A stretch of 64,000 bases of DNA from Paenarthrobacter aurescens (GTDB lineage Bacteria > Actinomycetota > Actinomycetes > Actinomycetales > Micrococcaceae): positions 338,358-402,357 of the forward strand of contig NZ_JAOEFX010000005.1 of NCBI RefSeq assembly GCF_025421775.1, given 5' to 3'. Made by a program: the position numbers and the translations under genes. This document shows, one piece after another, positions 34,185-45,779 of this stretch. Below the pieces are notes generated by a model. It saw only the letters and a program-made list of their open reading frames with translations, searched no databases and was not told where the DNA came from. How positions within the stretch are numbered: the stretch's first letter is position 1; the number at the start of each line of letters is the position of its first letter.

Positions 34185-35390
34185 GTGAACGATTTCCTAC
34201 CCATAATTCTGTCCATTCTCGCTGCGCTCGTGGTGGTCGGCGGACTCGTGCCGGTTCTGCTGAAGGCCCGGAAATCCGGGGCGAAGTACCCCGGAACACG
34301 GGATGCGAACGACCCCCTGCAGTCGTCGGCAGCAGGCGGCGGAACCCTTGTGGAGGACCGCCCGGATGAGGTGAAAGCCCCGGCTCCTACTTTTGACGGA
34401 ACCGTTGAAGGCACGGACGTGCCGGACGACGTCGCCGGGCTCGAAACCATCGCCATTGACACTCCGGCGCCGGTGGAAGGGCGACTCACCCGCCTCCGCG
34501 CCCGCTTGATCAAGTCGAACAACATCCTCGGCAAGGGCCTGCTGGCTTTGCTGTCGGGTGACAAGATCGACGAAAACGTATGGGACGAGGTGGAAGAGAC
34601 CCTCTTGCTGGCGGATCTCGGCACCGAACCCACCATGCAGCTGGTTGATGCCCTGCGGGAACGTGTCAAGGTGCTCGGCACCCGCAGCCCCGAGGACGTC
34701 AAAGCCATGCTGCGCGAAGAGCTCATCAAGCTGGTGGATCCCACCATGGACCGTTCCCTGAACATCGAGCGCAAGGCGGACCGGCCCGCCGTCGTGCTTG
34801 TTGTGGGGGTGAACGGCGTTGGCAAGACCACCACCGTCGGCAAGCTTGCCCGCGTGCTGGTGGCTGAAGACAAGGATGTCCTGCTGGGGGCTGCTGACAC
34901 ATTCCGTGCGGCTGCTGCCGAGCAGTTGGCCACGTGGGGACAGCGCGTTGGCGTGCCCACCGTGAAGTCCGACATCGATGGTGCGGACCCTGCCTCGGTG
35001 GCCTACGAAGCCGTAAAGGCCGGCATCGACCAGGAGGTCGATGTTGTCATGGTGGATACCGCGGGACGACTTCAGAACAAGACCGGCCTGATGGACGAAC
35101 TTGGCAAGGTCAAGCGCGTCATCGAGAAGCTGGCTGAAGTGGACGAGGTCCTGTTGGTATTGGACGCCACCACGGGCCAGAACGGCCTGAACCAGGCCCG
35201 CGTCTTCGCGGAGGTTGTCAACATCACCGGCATCGTCCTGACCAAGTTGGACGGAACCGCCAAGGGTGGCATCGTGGTGGCCATCCAGAAGTCGTTGGGC
35301 GTACCGGTCAAATTGATCGGCCTGGGCGAAGGCCCGGACGACCTCGCACCGTTCGACGCCGAGAGCTTCGTGGACGCGCTGCTCAACTAG
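34185..35390 (+). CDS. ftsY: Signal recognition particle receptor FtsY
   Basis: Membrane docking GTPase for SRP-ribosome complexes. 401 residues: an N-terminal hydrophobic helix (about 5-24), as in many actinobacterial FtsY, an acidic linker, then the NG domain with GVNGVGKTT from 208, DTFRAAAAEQL, VDTAGRLQNK and LTKLDGTAKGG. GTG start behind a GGTAGGGGA site. Works with Ffh, encoded 5 kb downstream. Followed by a strong bidirectional terminator. Confidence 0.97.
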   Translation: MNDFLPIILSILAALVVVGGLVPVLLKARKSGAKYPGTRDANDPLQSSAAGGGTLVEDRPDEVKAPAPTFDGTVEGTDVPDDVAGLETIAIDTPAPVEGRLTRLRARLIKSNNILGKGLLALLSGDKIDENVWDEVEETLLLADLGTEPTMQLVDALRERVKVLGTRSPEDVKAMLREELIKLVDPTMDRSLNIERKADRPAVVLVVGVNGVGKTTTVGKLARVLVAEDKDVLLGAADTFRAAAAEQLATWGQRVGVPTVKSDIDGADPASVAYEAVKAGIDQEVDVVMVDTAGRLQNKTGLMDELGKVKRVIEKLAEVDEVLLVLDATTGQNGLNQARVFAEVVNITGIVLTKLDGTAKGGIVVAIQKSLGVPVKLIGLGEGPDDLAPFDAESFVDALLN

Positions 35391-35415
35391 CCCTGCCAGC
35401 TGGCGCCGTCGCCAC

Positions 35416-35473
35416 ACTGACTGGCAGCATCAACTGTTCTGAGTACTGGGAACAGTTGATGCTGCCAGTCAGT
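35416..35473. terminator. Bidirectional terminator, ftsY / MFS gene
   Basis: Perfect 24-bp stem: arms 35416-35439 and 35450-35473 with a 10-nt loop, followed by TTTTTG on the plus strand. The stop codon of the convergent MFS gene (35469-35471) lies inside the right arm. Confidence 0.93.
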
Positions 35474-36689
35474 TTTTGGGTTTAAGGGGTTCGCGTGCCA
35501 ACGACCACCCTGCGGCGGTCAGCAGGAGCACGCCTCCGGTAATGCCGAACGCCCAGCCGTAGCCCAGGCGGTCGGCCAGGAGACCCGCCACGATGGGGCC
35601 GATGATGGCACCGGTGTCCGCCGCCATTTGGAAGACAGCGAGTACCTTGCCTCCGGAGCGTCCCCGGCCAATGACATCGGCGACGGCGGCCTGCTGCGCC
35701 GGGCCCAGCAAGCCGGAGCCGAATCCCGCCACGGCGGATGCCATGAGGAACGCTGGCTGGTCCGTCGTCAGCCCTATGACGCCGGTGGCCAGGCCGGTGA
35801 TGACAAGGCCGGGAATCAGCAACGGCTTCCGCCCCCAGGCATCGGCCAAACGCCCGGAGAACGTCAACGCAATGGCGTTGCCAACAGCAAAGATCGCCAA
35901 CGCCCACGCAGCCGTCTCCGGCCTGGACTGGAGGACGGCCACGGCGAACAACGGAATGGTGGCCATACGGACGCCGAATGTCACCCAGCCGTTGCCAAAA
36001 CTCGAGAACACCGCGGCGCGATACGCGGAGTCGGCCAATGCTTCCTTCAACGTCATGGCCGGGACGGGCGCGGCATCCTCCGCGGCGTTGCCCTCTCCGC
36101 TGAGCATGGTGCGGACCACCAAAGCCGCCACCAGCAGTGCTCCGGCATAGGCGAGGAAAGGCACGCGCAAGCCGAATCCTGCCAGCAAACCTCCCACCAC
36201 CGGTCCCAGCACGCTACCGATCAGAAAGGCGGAGGCGTACGCACCGGACACACGCCCGCGCCGCTCAGGCGGGGCCAGCCGGATGAGCAAGCCCATGGCG
36301 GCGACCGTAAACATGACGGAGCCGGCTCCGCCGAGGCCGCGGAAGATCAGCAATTGCCAGTAGTCCTGGGCGAAGGCGCACGCAGCCGTGGAAACCGCCA
36401 CGATCAACAGGCCTGTGACGTAGACGTTCCGCTCGCCAAACCGTCCGATCAAGGCACCGCCCGCCGGTGCAAACACCAGCCTCATGAAGGCGAAGATGCT
36501 GACGATCACCGCGGCGGCAGTCGCACCGACGTCGAAGGTCGTGGCGAATTGCGGCAGCACCGGCGCCACCAGGCCAAAGCCCAGCGCGATCAGGAATGCT
36601 GCAGCCAACATCACCTTGATATCGCGGGGCAAGGGTGCTTTCTCCGGCCGGATCCTTGGAGTTTTGACGGATCTGGGCGACTCGGTCAT
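35469..36689 (-). CDS. MFS transporter, TetA/Bcr-like
   Basis: 406-residue major facilitator with about 12 hydrophobic segments. Motif A region ALIGRFGERNVYVTGLL after TM2 and the TM5 antiporter-like motif (FLIGSVLGPVVGGLLAGFG) put it with drug:H+ antiporters, though the substrate is unknown. A second loop SGRLADAWGRKPLLIPG mirrors motif A. I prefer ATG 36689 with AAGGA 10 bases upstream over TTG 36707. The gene is read towards ftsY and its stop is embedded in the shared terminator. Divergent from amtB with a GlnR-like site between them. Confidence 0.85.
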   Translation of the reverse strand: MTESPRSVKTPRIRPEKAPLPRDIKVMLAAAFLIALGFGLVAPVLPQFATTFDVGATAAAVIVSIFAFMRLVFAPAGGALIGRFGERNVYVTGLLIVAVSTAACAFAQDYWQLLIFRGLGGAGSVMFTVAAMGLLIRLAPPERRGRVSGAYASAFLIGSVLGPVVGGLLAGFGLRVPFLAYAGALLVAALVVRTMLSGEGNAAEDAAPVPAMTLKEALADSAYRAAVFSSFGNGWVTFGVRMATIPLFAVAVLQSRPETAAWALAIFAVGNAIALTFSGRLADAWGRKPLLIPGLVITGLATGVIGLTTDQPAFLMASAVAGFGSGLLGPAQQAAVADVIGRGRSGGKVLAVFQMAADTGAIIGPIVAGLLADRLGYGWAFGITGGVLLLTAAGWSLAREPLKPKN

Positions 36690-36774
36690 ACGGGGCTGGT
36701 CCTTCAAATGTGGTTTCGGGCCTGTGGAGGCCAGACGGTTACAAGCTGGCTATTTGCGGTGAAGTCTGACGCCT

Positions 36775-36790
36775 GAAACATATCCGTAAC
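36775..36790. promoter_or_regulatory. Putative GlnR box upstream of amtB
   Basis: GAAAC-ATATCC-GTAAC, which fits the actinobacterial GlnR pattern of two AC half sites 9 nt apart. It lies 162 bp before the amtB start codon; a TATAAA at 36843-36848 could be the -10. Site identity is by motif only. Confidence 0.45.
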
Positions 36791-36951
36791 ACCGGGGATA
36801 TGCACCATTTACGTTGGGGAGGTTGTTGTAACCGGCGCGCAATATAAAACCCGCGCAGGTGAAACACGGCGGCACAAAACTCTTAAGCAGGACGCAAACG
36901 GCGTCAGGACAGCGGTTGAACCGCAGATCTAGCAAGAGAGGAACGTGCACC

Positions 36952-38271
36952 ATGGAACTTACCGCAGGTCACGTATGGGTCATGGTGGCGGCGGCGCTTG
37001 TGCTGTTCATGACACCCGGTCTGGCATTCTTCTACGGCGGCATGACACGCGCCAAGGCAGCCCTGAACATGATGATGATGAGCTTCATCTCCATCGGCAT
37101 CGTCGGCGTTGTCTGGGTACTGTGGGGCGCGTCCATGAGTTCAGGCGAAGGCTTCATGGAGATCGTGGGCAACCCGTTCGCCACCTTCGGCCTTGAAGGC
37201 ATTGACACCCCGGATGGCTTGATCAAGGTGGGCTACGCAGCTACCTTCGCCATCATCACAGTCGCACTCATCAGCGGCGCCATTGCAGACCGCGCCAAGT
37301 TCGGCGCATGGAGCATCTTTGTTCCGGTCTGGGTCACCCTGGTTTACTGCCCGCTGGCCTACATGGTGTGGGGCGGCGGCCTGTTCGGCCCTGAAGGCGC
37401 CATCGGCAAGGCCCTCGGTCCGGCCATCGACTTCGCTGGCGGCACGGTTGTGCACATCAACGCAGGTGTAGCGGCACTGGTCCTGGTCCTCATCATTGGT
37501 AACCGCCGTGGCTTCGGCAAGGACCCGAACCACCGCCCCCACAACATTCCGTTCGTCATGCTCGGAGCAGCCATCCTCTGGTTCGGCTGGTTTGGCTTCA
37601 ACGGTGGCGCAGCAACAACCGCCGAGCAGGGCGGCCTGATCTGGATCAACACCCTCGCAGCTCCGGCAGCGGCGATGATCGGCTGGCTCATCACCGAACG
37701 TATCCGTGACGGACACCCGACCTCCCTCGGCGCCGCTTCCGGCGTGGTTGCCGGCCTGGTGGCCATCACTCCGGCTTGTGCCAACGTCAGCCCGGTCGGC
37801 GCACTTGGCCTCGGTGTGGTTGCAGGTGTGGCATCGGCCCTTGCCGTGGGCCTCAAGTTCCGCTGGGGCTTCGACGATTCCCTGGATGTTGTGGGCGTCC
37901 ACCTGGTCTCCGGCATCATCGGCACCGTGGCGCTGGGCTTCATTGCCCTTCCCGCCGACGGCGTGGGCGGCGGCCTCTTCTACGGCGGCGGAATGACGCA
38001 GATGTGGGCACAGCTTGCAGCTGCCGGAATCGCCATCGCCTTCTCGGCCATCATGACGGCCATCATCGCCTTCGCCATCCACAAGACCATGGGCTTCCGG
38101 GTCTCCACGGAGCAGGAGAACGTGGGCGTCGACCTCAGCCTGCACGCTGAGACTGCCTACGAGTTCGGTGTCAACGGCCACGGTGGCAGCTTCCAGCCGC
38201 TGCACGAGGCAATGACAGGCAAGTCCGAAGAGAAGGCTCCCGCAGAAGGCAAGGAGAGTGTCCAGGCATGA
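36952..38271 (+). CDS. amtB: Ammonium transporter AmtB
   Basis: 439-residue ammonium channel of the Amt/Rh family with 11 predicted membrane helices. Seen: FMTPGLAFFYGGMTRAK near the N-terminus and the two pore histidines in GTVVHINAG and VVGVHLVSGIIG. The start MELTAGHVWVM at 36952 has an AGAGGAA site; the longer reading from 36859 is not conserved. Overlaps glnK by 4 bp (ATGA), the usual amtB-glnK pair in which PII blocks the channel when nitrogen is plentiful. A GlnR-like box upstream suggests induction under nitrogen limitation. Confidence 0.96.
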   Translation: MELTAGHVWVMVAAALVLFMTPGLAFFYGGMTRAKAALNMMMMSFISIGIVGVVWVLWGASMSSGEGFMEIVGNPFATFGLEGIDTPDGLIKVGYAATFAIITVALISGAIADRAKFGAWSIFVPVWVTLVYCPLAYMVWGGGLFGPEGAIGKALGPAIDFAGGTVVHINAGVAALVLVLIIGNRRGFGKDPNHRPHNIPFVMLGAAILWFGWFGFNGGAATTAEQGGLIWINTLAAPAAAMIGWLITERIRDGHPTSLGAASGVVAGLVAITPACANVSPVGALGLGVVAGVASALAVGLKFRWGFDDSLDVVGVHLVSGIIGTVALGFIALPADGVGGGLFYGGGMTQMWAQLAAAGIAIAFSAIMTAIIAFAIHKTMGFRVSTEQENVGVDLSLHAETAYEFGVNGHGGSFQPLHEAMTGKSEEKAPAEGKESVQA

Positions 38272-38606
38272 AGCTCATCACAGCGATCGTCCGTCCCGAA
38301 AAGCTTGAAGCAGTCCGGGAAGGCCTCGAAGCATACGGGGTCCAGGGCCTGACGGTCAGCGCGGCCAGCGGCTACGGCCGCCAGCGCGGATACACGGAGG
38401 TGTATCGCGGAGCCGAGTACAACGTGGATCTGCTGCCAAAGATCCGCATCGAGGTTCTCGCCACGGACGAGCAGGCGGACGACATCCTCGATGTCCTCAT
38501 CGCCAGCTCCAACACCGGACGCGCCGGTGACGGCAAGGTGTGGACCGTGGATGTTTACGAAGCAGTCCGGGTCCGGACCGGGGAGCGCGGCGCCGCCGCA
38601 ATCTAA
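38268..38606 (+). CDS. glnK: PII nitrogen regulatory protein
   Basis: 112-residue PII trimeric signal protein. The T-loop contains GYTEVYRGAEY with Tyr51, the residue uridylylated in enterics and adenylylated in several actinobacteria. It binds ATP/ADP and 2-oxoglutarate and plugs AmtB. ATGA overlap with amtB. No glnD-type modifying enzyme follows: a terminator and a convergent gene come next. Confidence 0.96.
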   Translation: MKLITAIVRPEKLEAVREGLEAYGVQGLTVSAASGYGRQRGYTEVYRGAEYNVDLLPKIRIEVLATDEQADDILDVLIASSNTGRAGDGKVWTVDVYEAVRVRTGERGAAAI

Positions 38607-38620
38607 GTTCCTGACACAGC

Positions 38621-38660
38621 AAAGCGGGCCGGGTACCAGTCAAGGTGCCCGGCCCGCTTT
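38621..38660. terminator. Bidirectional terminator, amtB-glnK / G6PDH
   Basis: 17-bp stem with one G-U pair: arms AAAGCGGGCCGGGTACC (38621-38637) and GGTGCCCGGCCCGCTTT (38644-38660), 6-nt loop. AAA/TTT flanks the stem on both strands. Confidence 0.9.
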
Positions 38661-38676
38661 GTGGTTGACGCTGGAC

Positions 38677-40077
38677 TTAGTCCACGACGCCGGTGGGCCA
38701 GTTCGCCGGTCCCGGGCCTCCGGCGTCGTACTCGTCCAGCGGGACGGCGCCGCTTTCCCAGGCGCGGAGGACCGGCTCGATGATCCGCCAGCAGTCTTCT
38801 GCCGTATCGCCCCGGACGGACAGGAGAGGATCCCCGTTGAGGATGCCCTCCAGGACTTCTCCGTAGGGCAGCATTCCGGGTGCGTTGAGCTCGGCCACCA
38901 GGCTGGCACGGTCCAAGGTGAAGACGTCGCCCGGACCGTTGACGTCGACGTCGAGTTGGAGCACGTCCGGACCGAAGCCGATCCGCAGCTGGTTGGGGGA
39001 ATCGACGCCGGAGAAGCCCCTGGGCAGATGGGGAACCGGGCGGAACGTGATCACGGCTTCCTTGCGCCGCCGCCCGAGTGCCTTGCCGGAGCGAAGGATG
39101 AACGGGACTCCCTTCCAACGCCAGTTATCGATGTTCACCGTGACCTCAGCGAGGGTCTCGGTGTTACGTGCAGGGTCCACGCCATCCTCGGCGGCGTAGT
39201 CAGGGACAGTCCGCTCCCCGAGGGTACCCGCGGTGTAGCGTGCGCGACGTGTGGAGCTGCCATACGGGGCCTTGATGCTGCTGGCCCGCAAGACTGTTGC
39301 CACGGCGTCGCGGAGGTCGCGTTCCCCGACGGTGGCCGGGGCATCGATGGCGAGGAACGCCATGATGTGCAGGAGGTGGCTTTGGATCATGTCACGAAGC
39401 GCCCCGGCTGTGTCGTAGTAGCGGGCCCGGCCCTCAAGGGCGAGGTCTTCGTCGAAAATGACCTCCACCTTTTCTATGTGGTCCCGGTTCCACACGGGTT
39501 CCAGGAACGTGTTGGCGAAGCGAAGGCCCAGGATGTTGAGCACGGTGGCTTTGCCCAGGAAATGATCCACGCGGTGGATGTGGTCCTCGGGCACCAGTGC
39601 GGCCAGCGTCTTGTTCAGCTGATGGGCCGATTCTGTGCCCGAGCCGAAGGGCTTCTCCATCACCAAGCGTGTCCCGGCTGGCAGCTGGTCCTGGTGGAGA
39701 ACCTCGCATGCCTTCTGGCTGACCTGCGGCGGCAGCGCAAAATAGATGGCAACCGGCCCCTCCAGTCCGGCCAACAGCTCCGCCAACGGCCCGTCTGCAG
39801 TGACATCCACCTGGTGGTATCCGGTATTTTCCGAGACAGCGGTCAGCGCGGCACGCCCGGCGGTGTCAGCTGTTTTCGAAGCTGCCGCAAAGGCGCCCTC
39901 CACCCGCTGCTTCCATTGGTCCGGGGTCCAGGGGTCGGAACCCGCCCCCACCAGCCGCAGCCCGGCAGCCCGGCCGGAAGCCAGTAGTCCGGCCAGTCCC
40001 GGGAGGAGCAGCCTGCCTGTGAGGTCCCCGGACGCGCCGAGGATGAGCAACGTTTTTACAGTTGTTTTGCTGGTCAC
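38677..40077 (-). CDS. zwf: Glucose-6-phosphate dehydrogenase
   Basis: 466-residue enzyme oxidising glucose-6-phosphate to 6-phosphogluconolactone with NAD(P). N-terminal Rossmann motif GASGDLTGR at 14-22, EKPFG at 141-145, the active-site motif RVDHFLGKA at 169-177 with His172 and Lys176, and a second catalytic His region (DMIQSHLLHIMAF). The usual motif ends in Glu (RIDHYLGKE); here it is Ala177. The protein is also shorter than the 490-515 residues common for Zwf. I start at GTG 40077; a reading from 40215 adds 46 non-conserved residues. It stands alone, without pgl, opcA or tal, so it may be a second, divergent G6PDH paralogue; cofactor preference is not decidable here. Confidence 0.82.
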   Translation of the reverse strand: MTSKTTVKTLLILGASGDLTGRLLLPGLAGLLASGRAAGLRLVGAGSDPWTPDQWKQRVEGAFAAASKTADTAGRAALTAVSENTGYHQVDVTADGPLAELLAGLEGPVAIYFALPPQVSQKACEVLHQDQLPAGTRLVMEKPFGSGTESAHQLNKTLAALVPEDHIHRVDHFLGKATVLNILGLRFANTFLEPVWNRDHIEKVEVIFDEDLALEGRARYYDTAGALRDMIQSHLLHIMAFLAIDAPATVGERDLRDAVATVLRASSIKAPYGSSTRRARYTAGTLGERTVPDYAAEDGVDPARNTETLAEVTVNIDNWRWKGVPFILRSGKALGRRRKEAVITFRPVPHLPRGFSGVDSPNQLRIGFGPDVLQLDVDVNGPGDVFTLDRASLVAELNAPGMLPYGEVLEGILNGDPLLSVRGDTAEDCWRIIEPVLRAWESGAVPLDEYDAGGPGPANWPTGVVD

Positions 40078-40094
40078 TGTGCCAGCATGCCATC

Positions 40095-40122
40095 TTGCAG
40101 GTGCGACTTGGTACCCTAGATA
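40095..40122 (+). promoter_or_regulatory. Putative ffh promoter
   Basis: TTGCAG (40095-40100), 16-bp spacer, TAGATA (40117-40122). It would give a leader of about 115 nt before the GTG of ffh. Confidence 0.4.
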
Positions 40123-40245
40123 GTCGAGTCCCGTAGTCGATTCAGATTTGTTGGCTGAGGCATGTTTGCCGGGGCAAGAATGATCAGGACTATGGCGTGC
40201 CGCATTGGCCGCCATTCGTAGACCATCGAAAGAAGTGCACGGCGC

Positions 40246-41826
40246 GTGTTCAATTCACTCTCTGACCGGTTGACAGCAACCTTCAAGAACCTTCGTGGCA
40301 AGGGCCGCCTCACCGAGGCTGATGTCGATGCCACCGTTCGGGAGATCCGCCGTGCCCTGCTGGATGCGGATGTTGCCGTTTCCGTAGTCCGCGAGTTCAC
40401 CGGCCGGATCCGCGAACGTGCCCTGGGCGCTGAGGTTTCGGGCGCGTTGAACCCGAGCCAGCAGATCGTCAAGATCGTCAACGAGGAACTCAAGGAGATC
40501 CTTGGTGGCGAGACCCGACGCATCCGCCTGGCCAAGACCGGCCCCACCATCATTATGCTGGCCGGCCTCCAGGGTGCCGGTAAGACCACCCTCGCCGGCA
40601 AGCTCTCCAAGTGGCTCAAGGCGCAGGGCCACAGTCCCATGCTGGTTGCGTGCGACCTTCAGCGCCCCAATGCGGTCACACAGCTCCAGGTTGTCGGCCA
40701 GCGCGCCGGCGTCCCGGTTTTCGCCCCGCACCCGGGCGCAACATCCGAGCTTGAACACCCTGCCGGTGACCCGGTGGCTGTCGCCAAGGCCGGTGTTGAG
40801 GAAGCACGCCAGAAGCTCCACGACGTCGTGATCGTTGACACCGCCGGCCGCCTCGGCGTCGATGCCGAGATGATGGATCAGGCCCGCCGTATCCGTCAGG
40901 CGATCATTCCCAACGAAGTCCTCTTCGTGATCGACTCCATGATCGGCCAGGACGCCGTCAATACGGCGATGGCCTTCGATGAAGGCGTCAACTTCACGGG
41001 CATTGTGCTGTCAAAGCTCGACGGCGATGCCCGCGGCGGTGCCGCTCTTTCGGTTGCGTCCGTTACCGGCAAGCCGGTCATGTTTGCCTCCACCGGTGAG
41101 GGCCTGGACGACTTTGAGCTCTTCCACCCGGACCGCATGGCTTCGCGCATCCTGGACATGGGTGACGTCCTCACCCTGATCGAACAGGCTGAGAAGGCAT
41201 GGGACAAGGACGAAGCCGCCAGGATGGCGAAGAAGTTCGCCGACCAGGAAGACTTCACCCTGGACGACTTCCTGGCCCAGATGCAGCAGATCCGCAACAT
41301 GGGCTCCATGAAGAAGATGCTCATGATGATGCCGGGTGCGCAGAACATCCGTCAGCAGCTTGAGAACTTCGACGAAAAAGAAATCGACCGCGTCGAGGCT
41401 ATTGTCCGCTCCATGACTCCTCACGAGCGTGTTGCACCCAAGATCATTAACGGCTCGCGCCGCGCACGTATCGCCAAGGGTTCAGGCGTCCACGTTTCCG
41501 AGGTCAACGGCCTGCTGGAGCGGTTCGCCCAAGCCCAGAAGATGATGAAGAAGCTGGCCCAAGGCGGCGGCATGCCGGGTATGCCCGGGATGCCTGGCCT
41601 GGGTGGCCCTGGCGGCGGACGCAAGAACGGAAAGAACGCTCCGAAGAAAAAGGCGCGTTCGGGCAACCCCGCCAAGGCAGCACAGGAGCTGCGCGACGCG
41701 GAGGCCAAGCGGGCCAACGCAGCCTCGGCAGCACCCACGGGCGCGGCCTTCGGCCAGGGCGCAGCAGACTTCGACCCGTCATCGCTCAACCTTCCCAAGG
41801 GCTTCGACAAGTTCCTCGGCAAATAA
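40246..41826 (+). CDS. ffh: Signal recognition particle protein Ffh
   Basis: 526-residue SRP GTPase that binds signal sequences and 4.5S RNA and delivers ribosomes to FtsY. NG domain with GLQGAGKTT from 107, DTAGRLGVDAEMMDQ and LSKLDGDARGG; the Met-rich M domain (MQQIRNMGSMKKMLMMMPG) carries the RNA-binding helix. The C-terminus has a Gly/Met/Pro-rich and Lys/Ala-rich extension of roughly 80 residues, as in other actinobacteria. GTG start. Confidence 0.97.
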   Translation: MFNSLSDRLTATFKNLRGKGRLTEADVDATVREIRRALLDADVAVSVVREFTGRIRERALGAEVSGALNPSQQIVKIVNEELKEILGGETRRIRLAKTGPTIIMLAGLQGAGKTTLAGKLSKWLKAQGHSPMLVACDLQRPNAVTQLQVVGQRAGVPVFAPHPGATSELEHPAGDPVAVAKAGVEEARQKLHDVVIVDTAGRLGVDAEMMDQARRIRQAIIPNEVLFVIDSMIGQDAVNTAMAFDEGVNFTGIVLSKLDGDARGGAALSVASVTGKPVMFASTGEGLDDFELFHPDRMASRILDMGDVLTLIEQAEKAWDKDEAARMAKKFADQEDFTLDDFLAQMQQIRNMGSMKKMLMMMPGAQNIRQQLENFDEKEIDRVEAIVRSMTPHERVAPKIINGSRRARIAKGSGVHVSEVNGLLERFAQAQKMMKKLAQGGGMPGMPGMPGLGGPGGGRKNGKNAPKKKARSGNPAKAAQELRDAEAKRANAASAAPTGAAFGQGAADFDPSSLNLPKGFDKFLGK

Positions 41827-41834
41827 ACGTCGCA

Positions 41835-41899
41835 CCCAACTGGCTGGCTTAGTGGCTGCTTTGAAGGCTCAAAGCAACCACAAATTCCGGTCAGTTGGG
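41835..41899. terminator. Nested hairpin after ffh
   Basis: Inner stem GTGGCTGCTTTGA (41852-41864) with TCAAAGCAACCAC (41869-41881), one G-U pair, 4-nt loop; outer stem CCCAACTG (41835-41842) with CAGTTGGG (41892-41899). There is no U tract. Likely marks the ffh 3' end. Confidence 0.55.
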
Positions 41900-41928
41900 A
41901 TGTCAGAGCCGTGGAATAGGCTGAACCA

Positions 41929-44505
<2,577 letters not shown>

Positions 44506-44512
44506 TTACTCA

Positions 44513-44600
44513 CTTCCTTCGCCGGCATTACCCGGACAGGTTCAACGGTCGCAGACTGCATCAGTCCGATCTCAGCCCCTGCAGGGGCCCCCGTGTGGTC
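44513..44600 (-). promoter_or_regulatory. TPP riboswitch (THI element) of thiC
   Basis: On the minus strand the leader contains GGGGCTGAGATCGGACTG followed by TTGAACCTGTCCGGGTAATG and CCGGCGAAGG, the conserved CUGAGA and ACCUG...GGUAAUGCCGGCG parts of the thi box. It ends about 10 bases before the thiC start codon, close enough to mask the ribosome site. Boundaries are approximate. Confidence 0.93.
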
Positions 44601-44689
44601 GTAGACGAAGCTACCACAGCTCCCGAAGGGCGCCCAGTCACATGAACGCAGCAGCTTCCGGCTTGCCGTGGCGGGACTAGGCTTTTCCC

Positions 44690-45772
44690 ATGGCCACCAT
44701 CATCGAATTCAGCGGACCTGTGCTCGTGTCACGGGACGAAGAGCGGCACGGGATGTGGTCCGTGGACGGAGTCCTGACCTTTGAACGCCCCGCGCCCACA
44801 CCGGACAGGGTGTTGGATGGTTGGGTGCTGCCAGGCTTTGTGGACGCCCACTGCCACATCGGACTTGGCATCGGCGGGGCGGTTGACGAGGCGACCACCC
44901 TCGCCCAGGCCCAGACGGACCTCGACGCCGGAACGCTGCTCATCCGCGACGCCGGATCGCCCAGCGACACGCGCTGGGTCCAGCAGCGCGCGGACTTGCC
45001 CCGCCTGATGAGAGCCGGCCGGCACATCGCCAGGAGCCGGCGCTACCTCCGGGGGTTGGGCCACGAAATCGAACCCGAACAGCTCGTGGAGACTGTCCGG
45101 AAGGAAGCCCGTGACGGTGATGGCTGGGTGAAACTGGTAGGCGATTGGATCGATCGCGGCGTTGGGGACCTGGCCGCGTCGTTTCCGGCAAAGCTCGTCC
45201 GGGATGCCATCTCTGCAGCCCACGATGAGGGTGCCCGGGTCACGGCCCACTGCTTCGCGGAGGACACCCTTGACGACATGCTGGATGCCAACATTGACTG
45301 CATCGAACACGCCACGGGCCTCCTGCCGCGGCACATTCCGCGCTTGGTGGAGCAGTCCGTGCCCATCGTGCCCACGTTGGTCAATATCGCGACCTTTCCC
45401 GGCATTGCCGCCCAAGCTGCTCCGAAGTTTCCGGAGTACGCGGACCACATGACGCGCCTTTGGGAGCGTCGTCGTGAGCGTGTGCAGGAGGCCTTTGAGG
45501 CGGGTGTGGCTATCTACGCCGGCACGGACGCCGGAAGCGTCATCAAGCACGGCAGGATTGCGGACGAAATGAAGGAACTGCACGACGCCGGCCTGCCGCC
45601 GGCGGCGGTCCTGGACGCCACCACATGGGGCGCACGGGCGTGGCTGGGAGCTGAGGGCATCAGCGAAGGGGCGAGTGCCGACGTCGTCCTGTGCAGGGAC
45701 GACCCGAGGCGCGACTTGTCGACAGTATCCGTACTTCAGCACGTTGTCCTGCGGGGAATGATCGTTCGCTAG
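44690..45772 (+). CDS. Amidohydrolase family protein
   Basis: 360-residue metal-dependent hydrolase of the imidazolonepropionase-like branch. Metal ligands: HxH at His54 and His56 (VLPGFVDAHCHIGLG), a His in VTAHCFAED, a His in DCIEHATGL and an Asp in AGTDAGSVIKHG. The short beta-sandwich at both ends is typical. The substrate is unknown; related proteins act on imidazolonepropionate, dipeptides or N-acylated compounds. ATG start; divergent from thiC. A palindrome follows its stop codon and belongs to the next gene. Confidence 0.85.
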   Translation: MATIIEFSGPVLVSRDEERHGMWSVDGVLTFERPAPTPDRVLDGWVLPGFVDAHCHIGLGIGGAVDEATTLAQAQTDLDAGTLLIRDAGSPSDTRWVQQRADLPRLMRAGRHIARSRRYLRGLGHEIEPEQLVETVRKEARDGDGWVKLVGDWIDRGVGDLAASFPAKLVRDAISAAHDEGARVTAHCFAEDTLDDMLDANIDCIEHATGLLPRHIPRLVEQSVPIVPTLVNIATFPGIAAQAAPKFPEYADHMTRLWERRRERVQEAFEAGVAIYAGTDAGSVIKHGRIADEMKELHDAGLPPAAVLDATTWGARAWLGAEGISEGASADVVLCRDDPRRDLSTVSVLQHVVLRGMIVR

Positions 45773-45779
45773 GAATAAA

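Noticed and set aside
32749..34299. 516-codon open frame antisense to smc, and similar long antisense frames at 1755-2798, 20891-22120, 23041-24045, 25698-26900, 34197-35417, 38491-39987 and 58388-59506
   Set aside because: High GC removes stops from the shadow frames. Each lies opposite a well-supported gene, has low-complexity Arg/Ala/Pro composition and no family motif.
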